Source: Phocaeicola plebeius
GTDB lineage: Bacteria > Bacteroidota > Bacteroidia > Bacteroidales > Bacteroidaceae
Direction of reading: 5' to 3'
Length of the DNA: 64,000 bases
Assembly: GCA_022767125.1 (NCBI GenBank)
Contig: JALEPZ010000026.1
Span: 1 to 64,000, forward strand
Each line of letters opens with the position of its first letter. Positions within the stretch are counted from its first letter, which is position 1. The notes below the pieces were generated by a model, which did not search any database, was not told the origin of the DNA, and saw only the letters and a program-made list of their open reading frames with translations. The translations under genes were made by a program, and so were the position numbers. Positions 12,979 through 22,593 of the stretch are shown here, one piece after another.

Positions 12979-13830
12979 ATGCTATTTACAACCCTACAAG
13001 TGGTTCTCGATACCACCCAGAAAATCGATGTAGAGAAAATGATTGAGCGCCTGCTGAACTGGGGCATTGAAGTCGGCAAGGATATTATCGGTGCCATCAT
13101 CATTTACGTGGTGGGCCGTTTCATTATCCGGCAGATCAGCCGTTTGGTCAGCAAGCTGCTGGAGAAGCGGAAGCTGGAGATCAGTGTGCAGACCTTCCTC
13201 AAGAGCCTGGTTTCGCTGTTGCTCAACCTCATTCTGGCATTTGCCATCATCGGCAGGCTGGGCGTAGAGACCACCAGCTTCGCAGCCCTGCTGGCATCGG
13301 CAGGTGTGGCAATCGGTATGGCCCTGTCGGGCAACCTGTCCAACTTTGCCGGCGGACTGATTATCCTGGTGTTCAAGCCGTTCAAGGTAGGCGACTACAT
13401 CGAGTCCGGCAGTGTAAGCGGCACGGTGAAGGAAATCCAGATATTCCATACGATTTTGACTACACCCGACAACCGCGTCGTCTTCGTCCCCAACGGATCG
13501 CTGAGCAGCAATGCGGTGACCAACTACAGCAAGGAGGAACTGCGACGGGTGGATTTCAGCTTCGGGGTTGAATACGGTACCGACTTCAACAAGGTCCGTC
13601 AGGTGCTGGGCGAGATTTTCGCGGCGGATGCCCGCATCCTGCAGTCGCCCGAACCGTTTGTCGCCTTGGGCGAACTGGCCGACAGCAGCGTCAATATCAC
13701 GGTGCGCGTATGGGTGAAGGCTGCGGACTACTGGGACGTGAAGTTCGGTATGAACCGTACGGTCTATGCTACGTTCAACGAGCGGGGCATTGGTTTCCCC
13801 TTCCCGCAGCTGACGATTCATCAGGGATGA
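12979..13830 (+). CDS. Mechanosensitive ion channel, MscS family
   Basis: ALLASAGVAIGMALSGNLSNFAGGLIILVFKPFKVGDYIE. Confidence 0.95.
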   Translation: MLFTTLQVVLDTTQKIDVEKMIERLLNWGIEVGKDIIGAIIIYVVGRFIIRQISRLVSKLLEKRKLEISVQTFLKSLVSLLLNLILAFAIIGRLGVETTSFAALLASAGVAIGMALSGNLSNFAGGLIILVFKPFKVGDYIESGSVSGTVKEIQIFHTILTTPDNRVVFVPNGSLSSNAVTNYSKEELRRVDFSFGVEYGTDFNKVRQVLGEIFAADARILQSPEPFVALGELADSSVNITVRVWVKAADYWDVKFGMNRTVYATFNERGIGFPFPQLTIHQG

Positions 13831-13837
13831 TGGGCGA

Positions 13838-13981
13838 GCCTGTCCGAAAACCTTGGGCCACCTATCCATCTGTCATGCTGAACGGAGTGAAGCATCTGAA
13901 TGCATCCACTTGCGCTAACAGATTTCTCTCCGTTCGAAATGACAGGGAAAAAGGAAAGCGGAAAACAATTCCCGGACAGCC
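13838..13981. repeat. Dispersed repetitive element with gcctgtccga/ccggacagcc ends
   Basis: gagcctgtccgaaaaccttgggccacctatc (13836-13866) is identical at 27491-27521 and present inverted at 40284-40313; contains the inner hairpin 13871-13944. Confidence 0.75.
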
Positions 13982-14003
13982 TGGGGTGCATGGTAGTCTG
14001 TTC

Positions 14004-16013
14004 CTATTTTTTGTTTTTCTTTCGCAGTTCTTTGGCTATCCGGTAGTGGATGGCTGCCTCCGACGTCTTTCCCGCCTTTTCCAGTGCCTCTCCGAAACAG
14101 TCATGGGCACCGGCATGGTCGGGTCTCACGCTGGTCGCCTTGTCTAAGTCAGCCACGGCCCCCTCGGTGTCGCCGGTATGCAGGCGCAGCTTGCCTCGGT
14201 TGTAGACAGCCTTGAACGAATGCGGCTGTATCCGGACGGCCTGGTTGAGGCACTCCTCCGCTTCTTGCACCCGTCCGTCGTTGAAGAGGGTGACTCCCTT
14301 CCGTACCCAGGCATCCGTATACTCCGGATAGAGGGCGATGGCCTTGTCGAAGTTGGCGAGGGCCGCCCTCGAGTCGTGGGCTTCGGTGATGCAGGCATTG
14401 CCCAGCTGGTAGTATTCGCGGGCGTACTTCTCCATCTGTTTCCGCTGTTCGCGCAATTGTTCTTTCAGCCGGCTGTTTTCTTCCTTCAGCCGAGGGATGA
14501 TGCTTAGCTTATGGCGCAGGAACCGCTGGACGAGGGGCTTCTCGATGTCGTAGCGCGAATGGATGGCCCGGAAGAAATGGCTCAAGAATCCGCTGAAGTC
14601 GTCCTGGTCGAAAGCGCGTATGGCGGCCACATATTCCACGTCCGCCTGGGCGGCCTTCATGGCCCGGTCGATGGCCTGCCGGTTGTTGAAGCTGCGTGCA
14701 AAGTTCACGATATCCTGTCGTACGAAAATGTCCGACCGGTTGATGGGCCGCTTCAGGGTGATGCCGTCGAGCGAGGTGCATCGGCTCAAGGCTACATACG
14801 CCTGTCCGCCGGCAAAGACCCCGCCGGAGAAGTCGACGACCGCCCTCGTGAAAGTCAGTCCCTGGCTCTTGTGGACGGTGATGGCCCAGGCCAGTCGGAT
14901 AGGGTATTGCGTAAACGTGCCCAGCTCTTCTTCCTCTATTTTCTTCTCCTCCTCGTTGTAGCGGTAGCGCACGTTGCTCCAGGTCTCCTTTTCTACATCA
15001 AACATCCGTCCGTTTTCTGCCTCAATCTGCAGGACGCCTTCCTCGTCCATCCCCGTAATGGTGCCGATGGTCCCATTCACCCAGCGTTTCTGCTGGTCGT
15101 TTTTCACGAAGATGACTTGTGCGCCCAGTTTCACCACCAGCTCCATCTGGGTGGGCAGGCTGTTTTCGGGAAACTCCCCGTGGATGTCGCCTCTCAGGGT
15201 GACCGGATCGCCCGGCAGTGCGGCCAACCGCTGCTCGTTGATGAAGTCCACGGTGTCGCGGCGGGTGGCGAGGGTGATGTAAAGGTCGTTGGTGGCAGCC
15301 GGTGTCTCTGCCGTGCAGACCCGCGTATTCAGCAGCTGCAAGTCGGTCGTACCAATGGTGTTGTTGCGGATGCGGTCGAGTACCCCCACGAAGACCGGAT
15401 CGCGCTGGCGGTAGACCTTGGTCAGTTCGATGGCCACCAGTTCCATCTCCTGGAACACCCGTGCGGAAAAGAAGAAGGGATTCGGATAGAATCGGTTCAG
15501 GATGTCGCGCTGGTCGGCAGTGACCACCGGTTCCAGCTGGTAGACATCGCCTACCAGCAGCACCTGCTTGCCGCCGAACGGCTCGCGCAGGTTCTTCGAA
15601 TACACACGCAGTACCTTGTCGATGAAGTCAATGATGTCCGCCCGTACCATCGAGATTTCGTCGATGATGACCAGCTCGATGTTCTCGATCAGCTTCCGGT
15701 GGTCGGCCGAATATTTCAAGGAAGCCTGCAGCTTTCTGCCGCTGATGCTGTAGTTCGGATCGTCGGGCAGCAGCGGATGGAACGGCAGCTTGAAGAAACT
15801 GTGGAGGGTGCTGCCGCCGGCATTGATGGCAGCGATACCGGTAGGGGCCAGTACCACGTGTTTTTTCTTCACCGTCTGGCAGACATATTTCAGAAAGGTC
15901 GATTTACCCGTACCTGCCTTCCCCGTCAGGAAAACCGACTGGCGGGTGTATTGGATGAGCTTCAGTGCGTTCTGGAACTCCTCGTTGCTGGTGTCAATGG
16001 CAGAGACATTCAT
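14004..16013 (-). CDS. PIF1/RecD-like superfamily 1 helicase with C-terminal TPR repeats
   Basis: VFLTGKAGTGKSTFLKYVC Walker A, VIIDEISMVRADIIDFID Walker B, AWAITVHKSQGLTF motif, C-terminal TPR-like repeats. Confidence 0.9.
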   Translation of the reverse strand: MNVSAIDTSNEEFQNALKLIQYTRQSVFLTGKAGTGKSTFLKYVCQTVKKKHVVLAPTGIAAINAGGSTLHSFFKLPFHPLLPDDPNYSISGRKLQASLKYSADHRKLIENIELVIIDEISMVRADIIDFIDKVLRVYSKNLREPFGGKQVLLVGDVYQLEPVVTADQRDILNRFYPNPFFFSARVFQEMELVAIELTKVYRQRDPVFVGVLDRIRNNTIGTTDLQLLNTRVCTAETPAATNDLYITLATRRDTVDFINEQRLAALPGDPVTLRGDIHGEFPENSLPTQMELVVKLGAQVIFVKNDQQKRWVNGTIGTITGMDEEGVLQIEAENGRMFDVEKETWSNVRYRYNEEEKKIEEEELGTFTQYPIRLAWAITVHKSQGLTFTRAVVDFSGGVFAGGQAYVALSRCTSLDGITLKRPINRSDIFVRQDIVNFARSFNNRQAIDRAMKAAQADVEYVAAIRAFDQDDFSGFLSHFFRAIHSRYDIEKPLVQRFLRHKLSIIPRLKEENSRLKEQLREQRKQMEKYAREYYQLGNACITEAHDSRAALANFDKAIALYPEYTDAWVRKGVTLFNDGRVQEAEECLNQAVRIQPHSFKAVYNRGKLRLHTGDTEGAVADLDKATSVRPDHAGAHDCFGEALEKAGKTSEAAIHYRIAKELRKKNKK

Positions 16014-16246
16014 ACTCCGACAAAAATAGCGACAATTTGCGAGAATCGCAAGCCGGCACTGTCCGTTTTATGCGACGCTGCACAAATATTGAGGGACGTA
16101 AGCTGGACTGTTGGCACCGAACGATGGTTTTCAGCGTCTGTGACAGATGCGTTCAAGGATGCCCCGAAGGAGCCGGCAGGAGGATTCCTGAAAAATATTG
16201 TAGTGTATTTTTGGGCCAAGATGTAGTTATTTTCAGCAAAATTATG

Positions 16247-16254
16247 TATCTTTG
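16247..16254 (+). promoter_or_regulatory. -7 box (tatctttg) for the hybrid two-component gene
   Basis: TAnnTTTG consensus ahead of ATG 16297. Confidence 0.5.
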
Positions 16255-16296
16255 GCATCAGTTGCTATAATTTATGAACCGTCTAATAGGTGTACT

Positions 16297-19200
16297 ATGC
16301 ATAACACATTGAACAATAAATTGCGGCATTGTCTCTTATGGCTTCCGTGCCTCTTTCTCTGGGCCTGTGGCGGTCCACAGGAGCCCCTGTACCGGATTGG
16401 TGTTTCTCAGTGTAGCGGCGGTTACTGGCGAGAAAAGCAGAACAACGAGATGCGGCGCGAGGCATTGCTCCACGAGGGGGTGAGCCTGGAGTTCCGTTGC
16501 GCCGTCGATGACAATGCCCGGCAGACCGCCGACATCCAGTATTTCATGGACCAGCGGGTAGATCTGCTCGTGGTGTCGCCCCACGACGTGGACGCGCTGG
16601 CGGGCATCGTTGCGAAGGCCTACGACAGTGGCATCCCTGTCCTGCTTTTCGACCGCTATGTCAAGGGTGACCGCTATTCCGCCTTTGTGGGCGGCGACAA
16701 CATCGGGGTCGGCAAGATCATGGCAGCCTATGTGGCCACGCGGCTTCCCCAGGGAGGGACGGTGCTGGAGCTGATGGGCGACATGCAGACCTCTCCTGCA
16801 CGGCAGCGCCATGAGGGCCTGCTGGCCGGCCTGAAGGAGCGGACGGACATCTGCCTGCTGGCTTCCGTGGACGCTGGATGGCTGGGGCCGCGTGCCGCCG
16901 CGGCGGGCGATTCGCTGCTGCGCGTCTATCCGGATGTGGACATTGTGGTGGCACATAGTGACTTCATGGCCAAAGAGGTCAAGAAGGTGGCCGACCAGTT
17001 GCTGCCGGGCCATGACATCCTTTTCGTAGGGGCCGACGGCTTCGGCTCGCCGGGGTTGGGGGTTGAGGCGGTCGAGACAGGCGAAGTGGATGCCACTGCC
17101 ATTTATCCTACGGGCGGAGATGCCATTATCCAGACGGCCCTGAAGCTGCTGCGGGGAGAGCCGTGTCCCCGCGAGACCTTGCTGCCCAGCCACCTGGTCA
17201 GCACCCCTCAGGAAGCCACTCTCCTTATTAATATGGATCGGGCGCTCACCGCCGAAGTGGAGCGGGTGGAAGGCATGCACCACCGCGCTGTGTTTTATCT
17301 CGAGCAAAGCCACGTGGAGCGGATGATGCTGTATGCTACCTTGGGCATCCTGGTGCTGGCGTGCCTGCTGTGCGTGGCCCTTTACCGGCTGAACAAGATC
17401 CGCAAGCAGGCCAACCGCCGCCTGCGCGAACAGCAGGACACCTTGCGCAGGCACAATGAGCAGCTGCTCACCATGACGAAAGACCTTGAGGAGGCCACCA
17501 ACGCGAAACTGGTGTTTTTCACCAACATCTCCCACGATTTCCGCACGCCGCTCACCCTGATTTCCGCTCCGTTGGAACAGGCGGTCCAACAGTTAGATGC
17601 GAAAATGGATGCCCATGTTGTGCTTCCGTTGCTGCAGATTGCCCAGCGCAATGTGCGTGTGTTGCTGGACTTGCTCAACCAGATACTCGACTTCCGGAAG
17701 GTGGAGAACGGCAAGATGAGGCTGAACCGGAGTGAGGCGGACTTGCGCGAGGCCTTCCGGCAGTGGCACGAGTCGTTCGCCACCTTGGCGGAGCGGAAGG
17801 GCATCCACCTGCAGCTGGTGGTCAACGAGGCGGACTGGAGGGTGAGGGTGGACGTGCGAAAGCTGGAGCGGATGGTCTATAACCTGATCGGCAACTCCAT
17901 CAAGTTCACCGCCCGTGGAGGAACCATTGCCTTGGAATGTCACCTTGGGGAGGAGCTGACGGTGACCGTGCGCGATACGGGAGCGGGAATCGACAAGGAG
18001 AACCTCAGCCGGATTTTCGAGCGTTTCTATCAGATAGACAGTTCCAACATGGAAGGGGCGGGCATCGGACTGGCACTCGTGAAGAAATATGCCGAGCTGA
18101 TGGGGGGACAGGTCAGGATTGCCTCCCGGACGGAAAGCAGCGGGACGGAGGGGACCGGGACTGCCATTACCATTGTCATTCCTGTGCGGGAAAAGGTGGT
18201 GGGCATCTTGGCCGATGAGCAGGAGAAGCCCTCGCAGGCGGCTGTGTCTGCCGCCGTTCCCTTGCAGTACCTGGCACCGGAAGGCCTGATTGCCTGTTCG
18301 GACCTTCCGACATCGACCAGCGAAGGACAGCCGCCTGTCACCGAGGATGAGCCGTTGCCCGTTGTCCTGGTCATCGATGACAATGCGGACATGCGTGCGT
18401 TCGTCTCTTCATTGTTTGCCGGAAAATACCGGGTGCTGGAGGCGGTGGACGGACAGCAGGGCTGGGAACTGGCCAGGGAGAATGTGCCCGACATTATCCT
18501 CTGCGACGTCATGATGCCGGTCATGGACGGGATGGAGTGTTGCCAGCACCTGAAGACAGATATGTGTACCAGCCATATTCCTGTCATCATGCTGACGGCC
18601 TGTACGCTCGACGAGCAGCGGGTGCAGGGACTGGCGTGCGGGGCGGAGGCTTACTTGTCAAAACCTTTCAGTGCGCCTGTGCTCCTGGCGCAGGTGGAAA
18701 CCTTGCTGGCCAACCGTGCGAGGGTGCGACGGTTGTCACAGCTCTCCGGCCTTCAGGGGGAAGCTGCCGTCCCCGATCCGGCAGCCGTGCCGGCAGGGTC
18801 GCCGGCGGCTCAGACGGAGTCATCGCCGGCCCAGGAGGCAGCTCAGGAGGCGGACCAGGAGACCCAGGAGGAACTGTCGAGGTACGACAAATTGTTCCTG
18901 GAGAAACTGACAGCGGCCATCATGGGCAACTATTCCGACGAACAGTTCAGTGTGGAGGCATTGGCGCGGCTGCTCTGCCTCAGCCGTACCCAGCTCTACC
19001 GGAAGACGAAGGCACTGACCGGCAACAGTCCCGTGGAACTGATCCGGAACACGCGCCTGGAGCAGGCGCACCGCCTGCTCACCACCACCCGGATGGACAT
19101 CTACGACATCGCCGGTGCCGTGGGCTTTGGCGATCCTGCCTACTTCTGCAAATGCTATAAGAGCTGCTATGGTCGGCATCCCAAGGATGTCCATGACTGA
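16297..19200 (+). CDS. Hybrid two-component system protein (HTCS): periplasmic sugar-binding (PBP type 1) domain + HK + REC + AraC
   Basis: Ribose-binding-like N-terminus, HATPase (GAGIGLALVKKYAELMGGQV), REC (VILVIDDNADMRAF...DIILCDVMMPVMDG), C-terminal AraC HTH; resembles the fructose-sensing BT1754 type. Confidence 0.95.
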   Translation: MHNTLNNKLRHCLLWLPCLFLWACGGPQEPLYRIGVSQCSGGYWREKQNNEMRREALLHEGVSLEFRCAVDDNARQTADIQYFMDQRVDLLVVSPHDVDALAGIVAKAYDSGIPVLLFDRYVKGDRYSAFVGGDNIGVGKIMAAYVATRLPQGGTVLELMGDMQTSPARQRHEGLLAGLKERTDICLLASVDAGWLGPRAAAAGDSLLRVYPDVDIVVAHSDFMAKEVKKVADQLLPGHDILFVGADGFGSPGLGVEAVETGEVDATAIYPTGGDAIIQTALKLLRGEPCPRETLLPSHLVSTPQEATLLINMDRALTAEVERVEGMHHRAVFYLEQSHVERMMLYATLGILVLACLLCVALYRLNKIRKQANRRLREQQDTLRRHNEQLLTMTKDLEEATNAKLVFFTNISHDFRTPLTLISAPLEQAVQQLDAKMDAHVVLPLLQIAQRNVRVLLDLLNQILDFRKVENGKMRLNRSEADLREAFRQWHESFATLAERKGIHLQLVVNEADWRVRVDVRKLERMVYNLIGNSIKFTARGGTIALECHLGEELTVTVRDTGAGIDKENLSRIFERFYQIDSSNMEGAGIGLALVKKYAELMGGQVRIASRTESSGTEGTGTAITIVIPVREKVVGILADEQEKPSQAAVSAAVPLQYLAPEGLIACSDLPTSTSEGQPPVTEDEPLPVVLVIDDNADMRAFVSSLFAGKYRVLEAVDGQQGWELARENVPDIILCDVMMPVMDGMECCQHLKTDMCTSHIPVIMLTACTLDEQRVQGLACGAEAYLSKPFSAPVLLAQVETLLANRARVRRLSQLSGLQGEAAVPDPAAVPAGSPAAQTESSPAQEAAQEADQETQEELSRYDKLFLEKLTAAIMGNYSDEQFSVEALARLLCLSRTQLYRKTKALTGNSPVELIRNTRLEQAHRLLTTTRMDIYDIAGAVGFGDPAYFCKCYKSCYGRHPKDVHD

Positions 19201-19248
19201 TGCCTTTCGCGTGCATGATACATGCGGTTGTAAAGATGTTCCATAAGA

Positions 19249-19287
19249 GTAAGGTTGCAACAAATGTTCAGAGTGTTGCAACCTTAT
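19249..19287 (+). terminator. Terminator after the HTCS
   Basis: gtaaggttgcaac...gttgcaaccttat followed by tctttttct. Confidence 0.65.
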
Positions 19288-19448
19288 TCTTTTTCTGCTC
19301 CCGTCCATCGTTGTAATTTCGCAGCGAGCTAATGAAATGAAAAACACTGGCGGACCTTTTTTCTGTACAGCGTGTTGGCGTTGTTTCAAAGGCGATAAAG
19401 AACGGAAGTGAGCAATAACATCAATATGAACAAAAAAACACATTTATC

Positions 19449-22400
19449 ATGAAGCGAAGTATTTTCTTAGGCCTCGTCTTTCTGATGATGGGCACCCTAT
19501 GGGCAGCCGCCCAGACGGTGAAAATCACGGGAAGTGTCGTAGGCAAGTCAGACGGCGAGCCGCTTATCGGCGCCACCGTCAGAGAAATGGGTTCCCAGCG
19601 TGCCACCATCACCGACATCGACGGAAATTTTGCCCTCGATGTGGAGCCAGGGGCCGAGTTGCAGTTCTCGTATGTGGGCTACGAGCCGCTGACCTTGAAG
19701 GCCGTTGACGGCATGCGGGTAGAACTGTCGGACATGCTGGAGTTGCAGGAGGTAGTGGTGACCGGTTACACCACCCAGCGAAAGGCCGACCTGACGGGCG
19801 CAGTCTCCGTGGTCAGCGTGGGCGACCTTAAAAAGCAGAACGAGAACAACCCCATGAAGGCCCTGCAGGGACGGGTGCCGGGCATGAACATCTCGGCCGA
19901 CGGATCACCGTCGGGAGCCGCTACGGTCCGCATCCGTGGTATCGGTACGCTGAACGACAACGATCCGCTGTACATCATCGACGGAGTGCCCACCAAGGCG
20001 GGCATGCACGAGCTGAACGGCAATGACATCGAGAGCATCCAGGTGCTGAAGGATGCCGCGTCGGCCTCCATCTACGGGTCGCGTGCCGCCAACGGGGTCA
20101 TCATCATCACCACCAAGAAAGGCAAGGACGGCACGGTGAAGGTGGATTTCGACGGCAGTGTATCCGCTTCCGTCTATGCCAACCGCATCAAGACCCTCAA
20201 CGCCCGGCAGTGGGGCGAAGCCTACTGGCAGGCGTGCGTCAACGACGGCAAGGACCCCAACGCCAACAACCTGGGCTACCACTACAACTGGGCCTACGAC
20301 GCACAGGGATATCCTGTCCTCCAGGGGGTCAGCATGAGTGCCTTTATCGACGATGAGGCAACCGTACGGACCGGTGACACCGACTGGTTTGACCAGGTGA
20401 CCCGGACGGGAGTGGTCCAGAACTACAACCTCTCTGTCAGCAACGGCTCAGAGAAGGGAACCTCGTTTTTCTCGCTGGGCTATTATGGCAATCAGGGTAC
20501 CATCAAGACCACTGATTTCAGCCGTATTTCGGCACGTGCCAACAGCGACTACAAGCTGTTCGGCGGGAAGGTGACCCTCGGAGAGAATTTCAACCTGAAC
20601 CGCACCAGCGGCGTGGACGCTGCAGGTAACATCATCGAAAACTCGCTGCAGTTCAATCCGAACTATCCCATCTATGCGGAGAACGGCGAATACGCCCAGG
20701 CACTGGGTGCGTACTCCGAACGCGAGAATCCGTTGAGCATCCTGAAGAACAGCCAGGACAACCGCTATACCCAGTGGCGCATGTTCGGCGATGCCCACCT
20801 GAGCATTCACCTGTTCGAGGGCTTCGACATCCGCTCGACCTTTGGACTGGACTACTCGCAGAAGGAGCAGCGGTTCTTCACCTATCCCATCGCCAACGGC
20901 AAGATGTTCCGCGCCGAGAACGCCTCGGAAAGCAAGCAGGAGCACTGGATGCGCTGGATGTGGAACGCCATCGCCACCTATAACTTCGAGGTGGGCCGCC
21001 ACCGTGCTGATGCCATGGTCGGCATTGAGACCAACCGGCAGGACTATAAGTGGAGCAGCGCCAAGCGCTATGACTATGCCATCCTCACCCCCGACTATAT
21101 GTGGGCATCGGCCGGCGCCGGCCGTCAGGAGGCCAAGGCCAGCAGCGAAGGCTTCTCGTTAGTGTCGTTCTTCGGAAAGGTGAACTATACGTACAACGAC
21201 CGTTACATGGCCTCGTTCACCCTGCGTCGCGACGGCTCCAGCCGCTTCGGTAAGAACAACCGCTATGGTAACTTCCCCTCCGTGTCACTCGGCTGGCGCC
21301 TGTCGGAGGAATCCTTCATGGAATCGTCCAAGAGTTGGCTGGAGACCCTGAAGCTGCGTCTCTCCTGGGGACAGACGGGTAACTCGGAAATCAGCAATAC
21401 GGCCCGTTACACGCTCTTCCAGTCGGTGGTTTCCACAGGACTGTGGGGATCGGGTGCTGCCGGCACTTCCTACGACATCGCCGGCACCAATGGAGGCTAT
21501 GCCCTTACCAACGGCTACATCCGTTCGCAGCGGGGCAATGAGGACATCAAGTGGGAGACCACCACGCAGGTGAACGCGGGAGTAGATTTCGACCTGTTGG
21601 GCAACAAGCTGTACGGTAGTTTCGAGTGGTACCACAAAAACACGAAGGACATCCTTCTCCAGATGGGAGGCATCGCCGCCATGGGCGAAGGCACCTCACA
21701 GTGGATCAATGCCGGCGAAATGAAGAACGTGGGTTGTGAGGCCTCGTTCGGCTGGCGCGACGAGCTGCCCAGCGGTCTCTCGTGGGACATCAGCGGCAAC
21801 ATCGGTACCTATCGTAACACCATCACGAAACTGCCTGCTACCGTAGAGGCCAAGGGAACCTTCGGAGGCAACGGCGTGAAGAGCGTGGTGGGACATCCCA
21901 TGGGTGCCCAGGTGGGCTATATCTACGACGGCATCTTCAAGAGCCAGGAGGAGATAGACAACCACGCCGTGCAGGAAGGGGCCGGACTGGGACGCATCCG
22001 CTACAAGGACCTGAACGAGGACGGCCGGATTACGGAAGCCGACCAGGACTGGATCTATAATCCTACTCCTGATTTCACGTGGGGACTGAACCTGTACGTG
22101 CAGTACAAGGACTTCGACCTGACGCTGTTCTGGCAAGGGGTACAGGGAGTCGATGTGGACTGCCGTGGCTTCAAGACTCAGACCGACTTCTGGGCCAACT
22201 CCAACATCAACGTGCCCTATCTCAACAAGGGAGAGCGGGTGCTCAACGCATGGAGTCCGGCCAATCCGGGCAGCAACATCCCCGCCCTCACCACGTCCGA
22301 CACCAACAACGAAGGCCGCGTGTCTTCCTATTACATAGAGAACGGTTCCTATGCCAAGCTCCGCACCATCCAGCTGGGCTACAACGTGCCGAAAACCCTG

Positions 22401-22559
22401 GTGGAGAAGCTCCAGCTCCAGCGTCTGCGCATGTATCTCTCGGCGCAGAACCTGCTGACCATCAAGAGTGGCGGATTCACCGGTGTCGATCCGGAGAATC
22501 CGGGATTCAACTATCCGATTCCCATGAACTTCACGTTTGGCGTGAACCTGTCATTCTAA
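19449..22559 (+). CDS. SusC/RagA family TonB-linked outer membrane transporter
   Basis: 1036 aa, carboxypeptidase-regulatory-like N-domain, plug (DPLYIIDGVP, GSRAANGVIIITTKKG), C-terminal beta-barrel ending in F. Confidence 0.98.
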   Translation: MKRSIFLGLVFLMMGTLWAAAQTVKITGSVVGKSDGEPLIGATVREMGSQRATITDIDGNFALDVEPGAELQFSYVGYEPLTLKAVDGMRVELSDMLELQEVVVTGYTTQRKADLTGAVSVVSVGDLKKQNENNPMKALQGRVPGMNISADGSPSGAATVRIRGIGTLNDNDPLYIIDGVPTKAGMHELNGNDIESIQVLKDAASASIYGSRAANGVIIITTKKGKDGTVKVDFDGSVSASVYANRIKTLNARQWGEAYWQACVNDGKDPNANNLGYHYNWAYDAQGYPVLQGVSMSAFIDDEATVRTGDTDWFDQVTRTGVVQNYNLSVSNGSEKGTSFFSLGYYGNQGTIKTTDFSRISARANSDYKLFGGKVTLGENFNLNRTSGVDAAGNIIENSLQFNPNYPIYAENGEYAQALGAYSERENPLSILKNSQDNRYTQWRMFGDAHLSIHLFEGFDIRSTFGLDYSQKEQRFFTYPIANGKMFRAENASESKQEHWMRWMWNAIATYNFEVGRHRADAMVGIETNRQDYKWSSAKRYDYAILTPDYMWASAGAGRQEAKASSEGFSLVSFFGKVNYTYNDRYMASFTLRRDGSSRFGKNNRYGNFPSVSLGWRLSEESFMESSKSWLETLKLRLSWGQTGNSEISNTARYTLFQSVVSTGLWGSGAAGTSYDIAGTNGGYALTNGYIRSQRGNEDIKWETTTQVNAGVDFDLLGNKLYGSFEWYHKNTKDILLQMGGIAAMGEGTSQWINAGEMKNVGCEASFGWRDELPSGLSWDISGNIGTYRNTITKLPATVEAKGTFGGNGVKSVVGHPMGAQVGYIYDGIFKSQEEIDNHAVQEGAGLGRIRYKDLNEDGRITEADQDWIYNPTPDFTWGLNLYVQYKDFDLTLFWQGVQGVDVDCRGFKTQTDFWANSNINVPYLNKGERVLNAWSPANPGSNIPALTTSDTNNEGRVSSYYIENGSYAKLRTIQLGYNVPKTLVEKLQLQRLRMYLSAQNLLTIKSGGFTGVDPENPGFNYPIPMNFTFGVNLSF

Positions 22560-22593
22560 TTCATCACTCATTATCCAACAAACCGAAAAATAT

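Noticed and set aside
14511-16226. 571-aa ORF on + strand
   Set aside because: Antisense of the PIF1-like helicase
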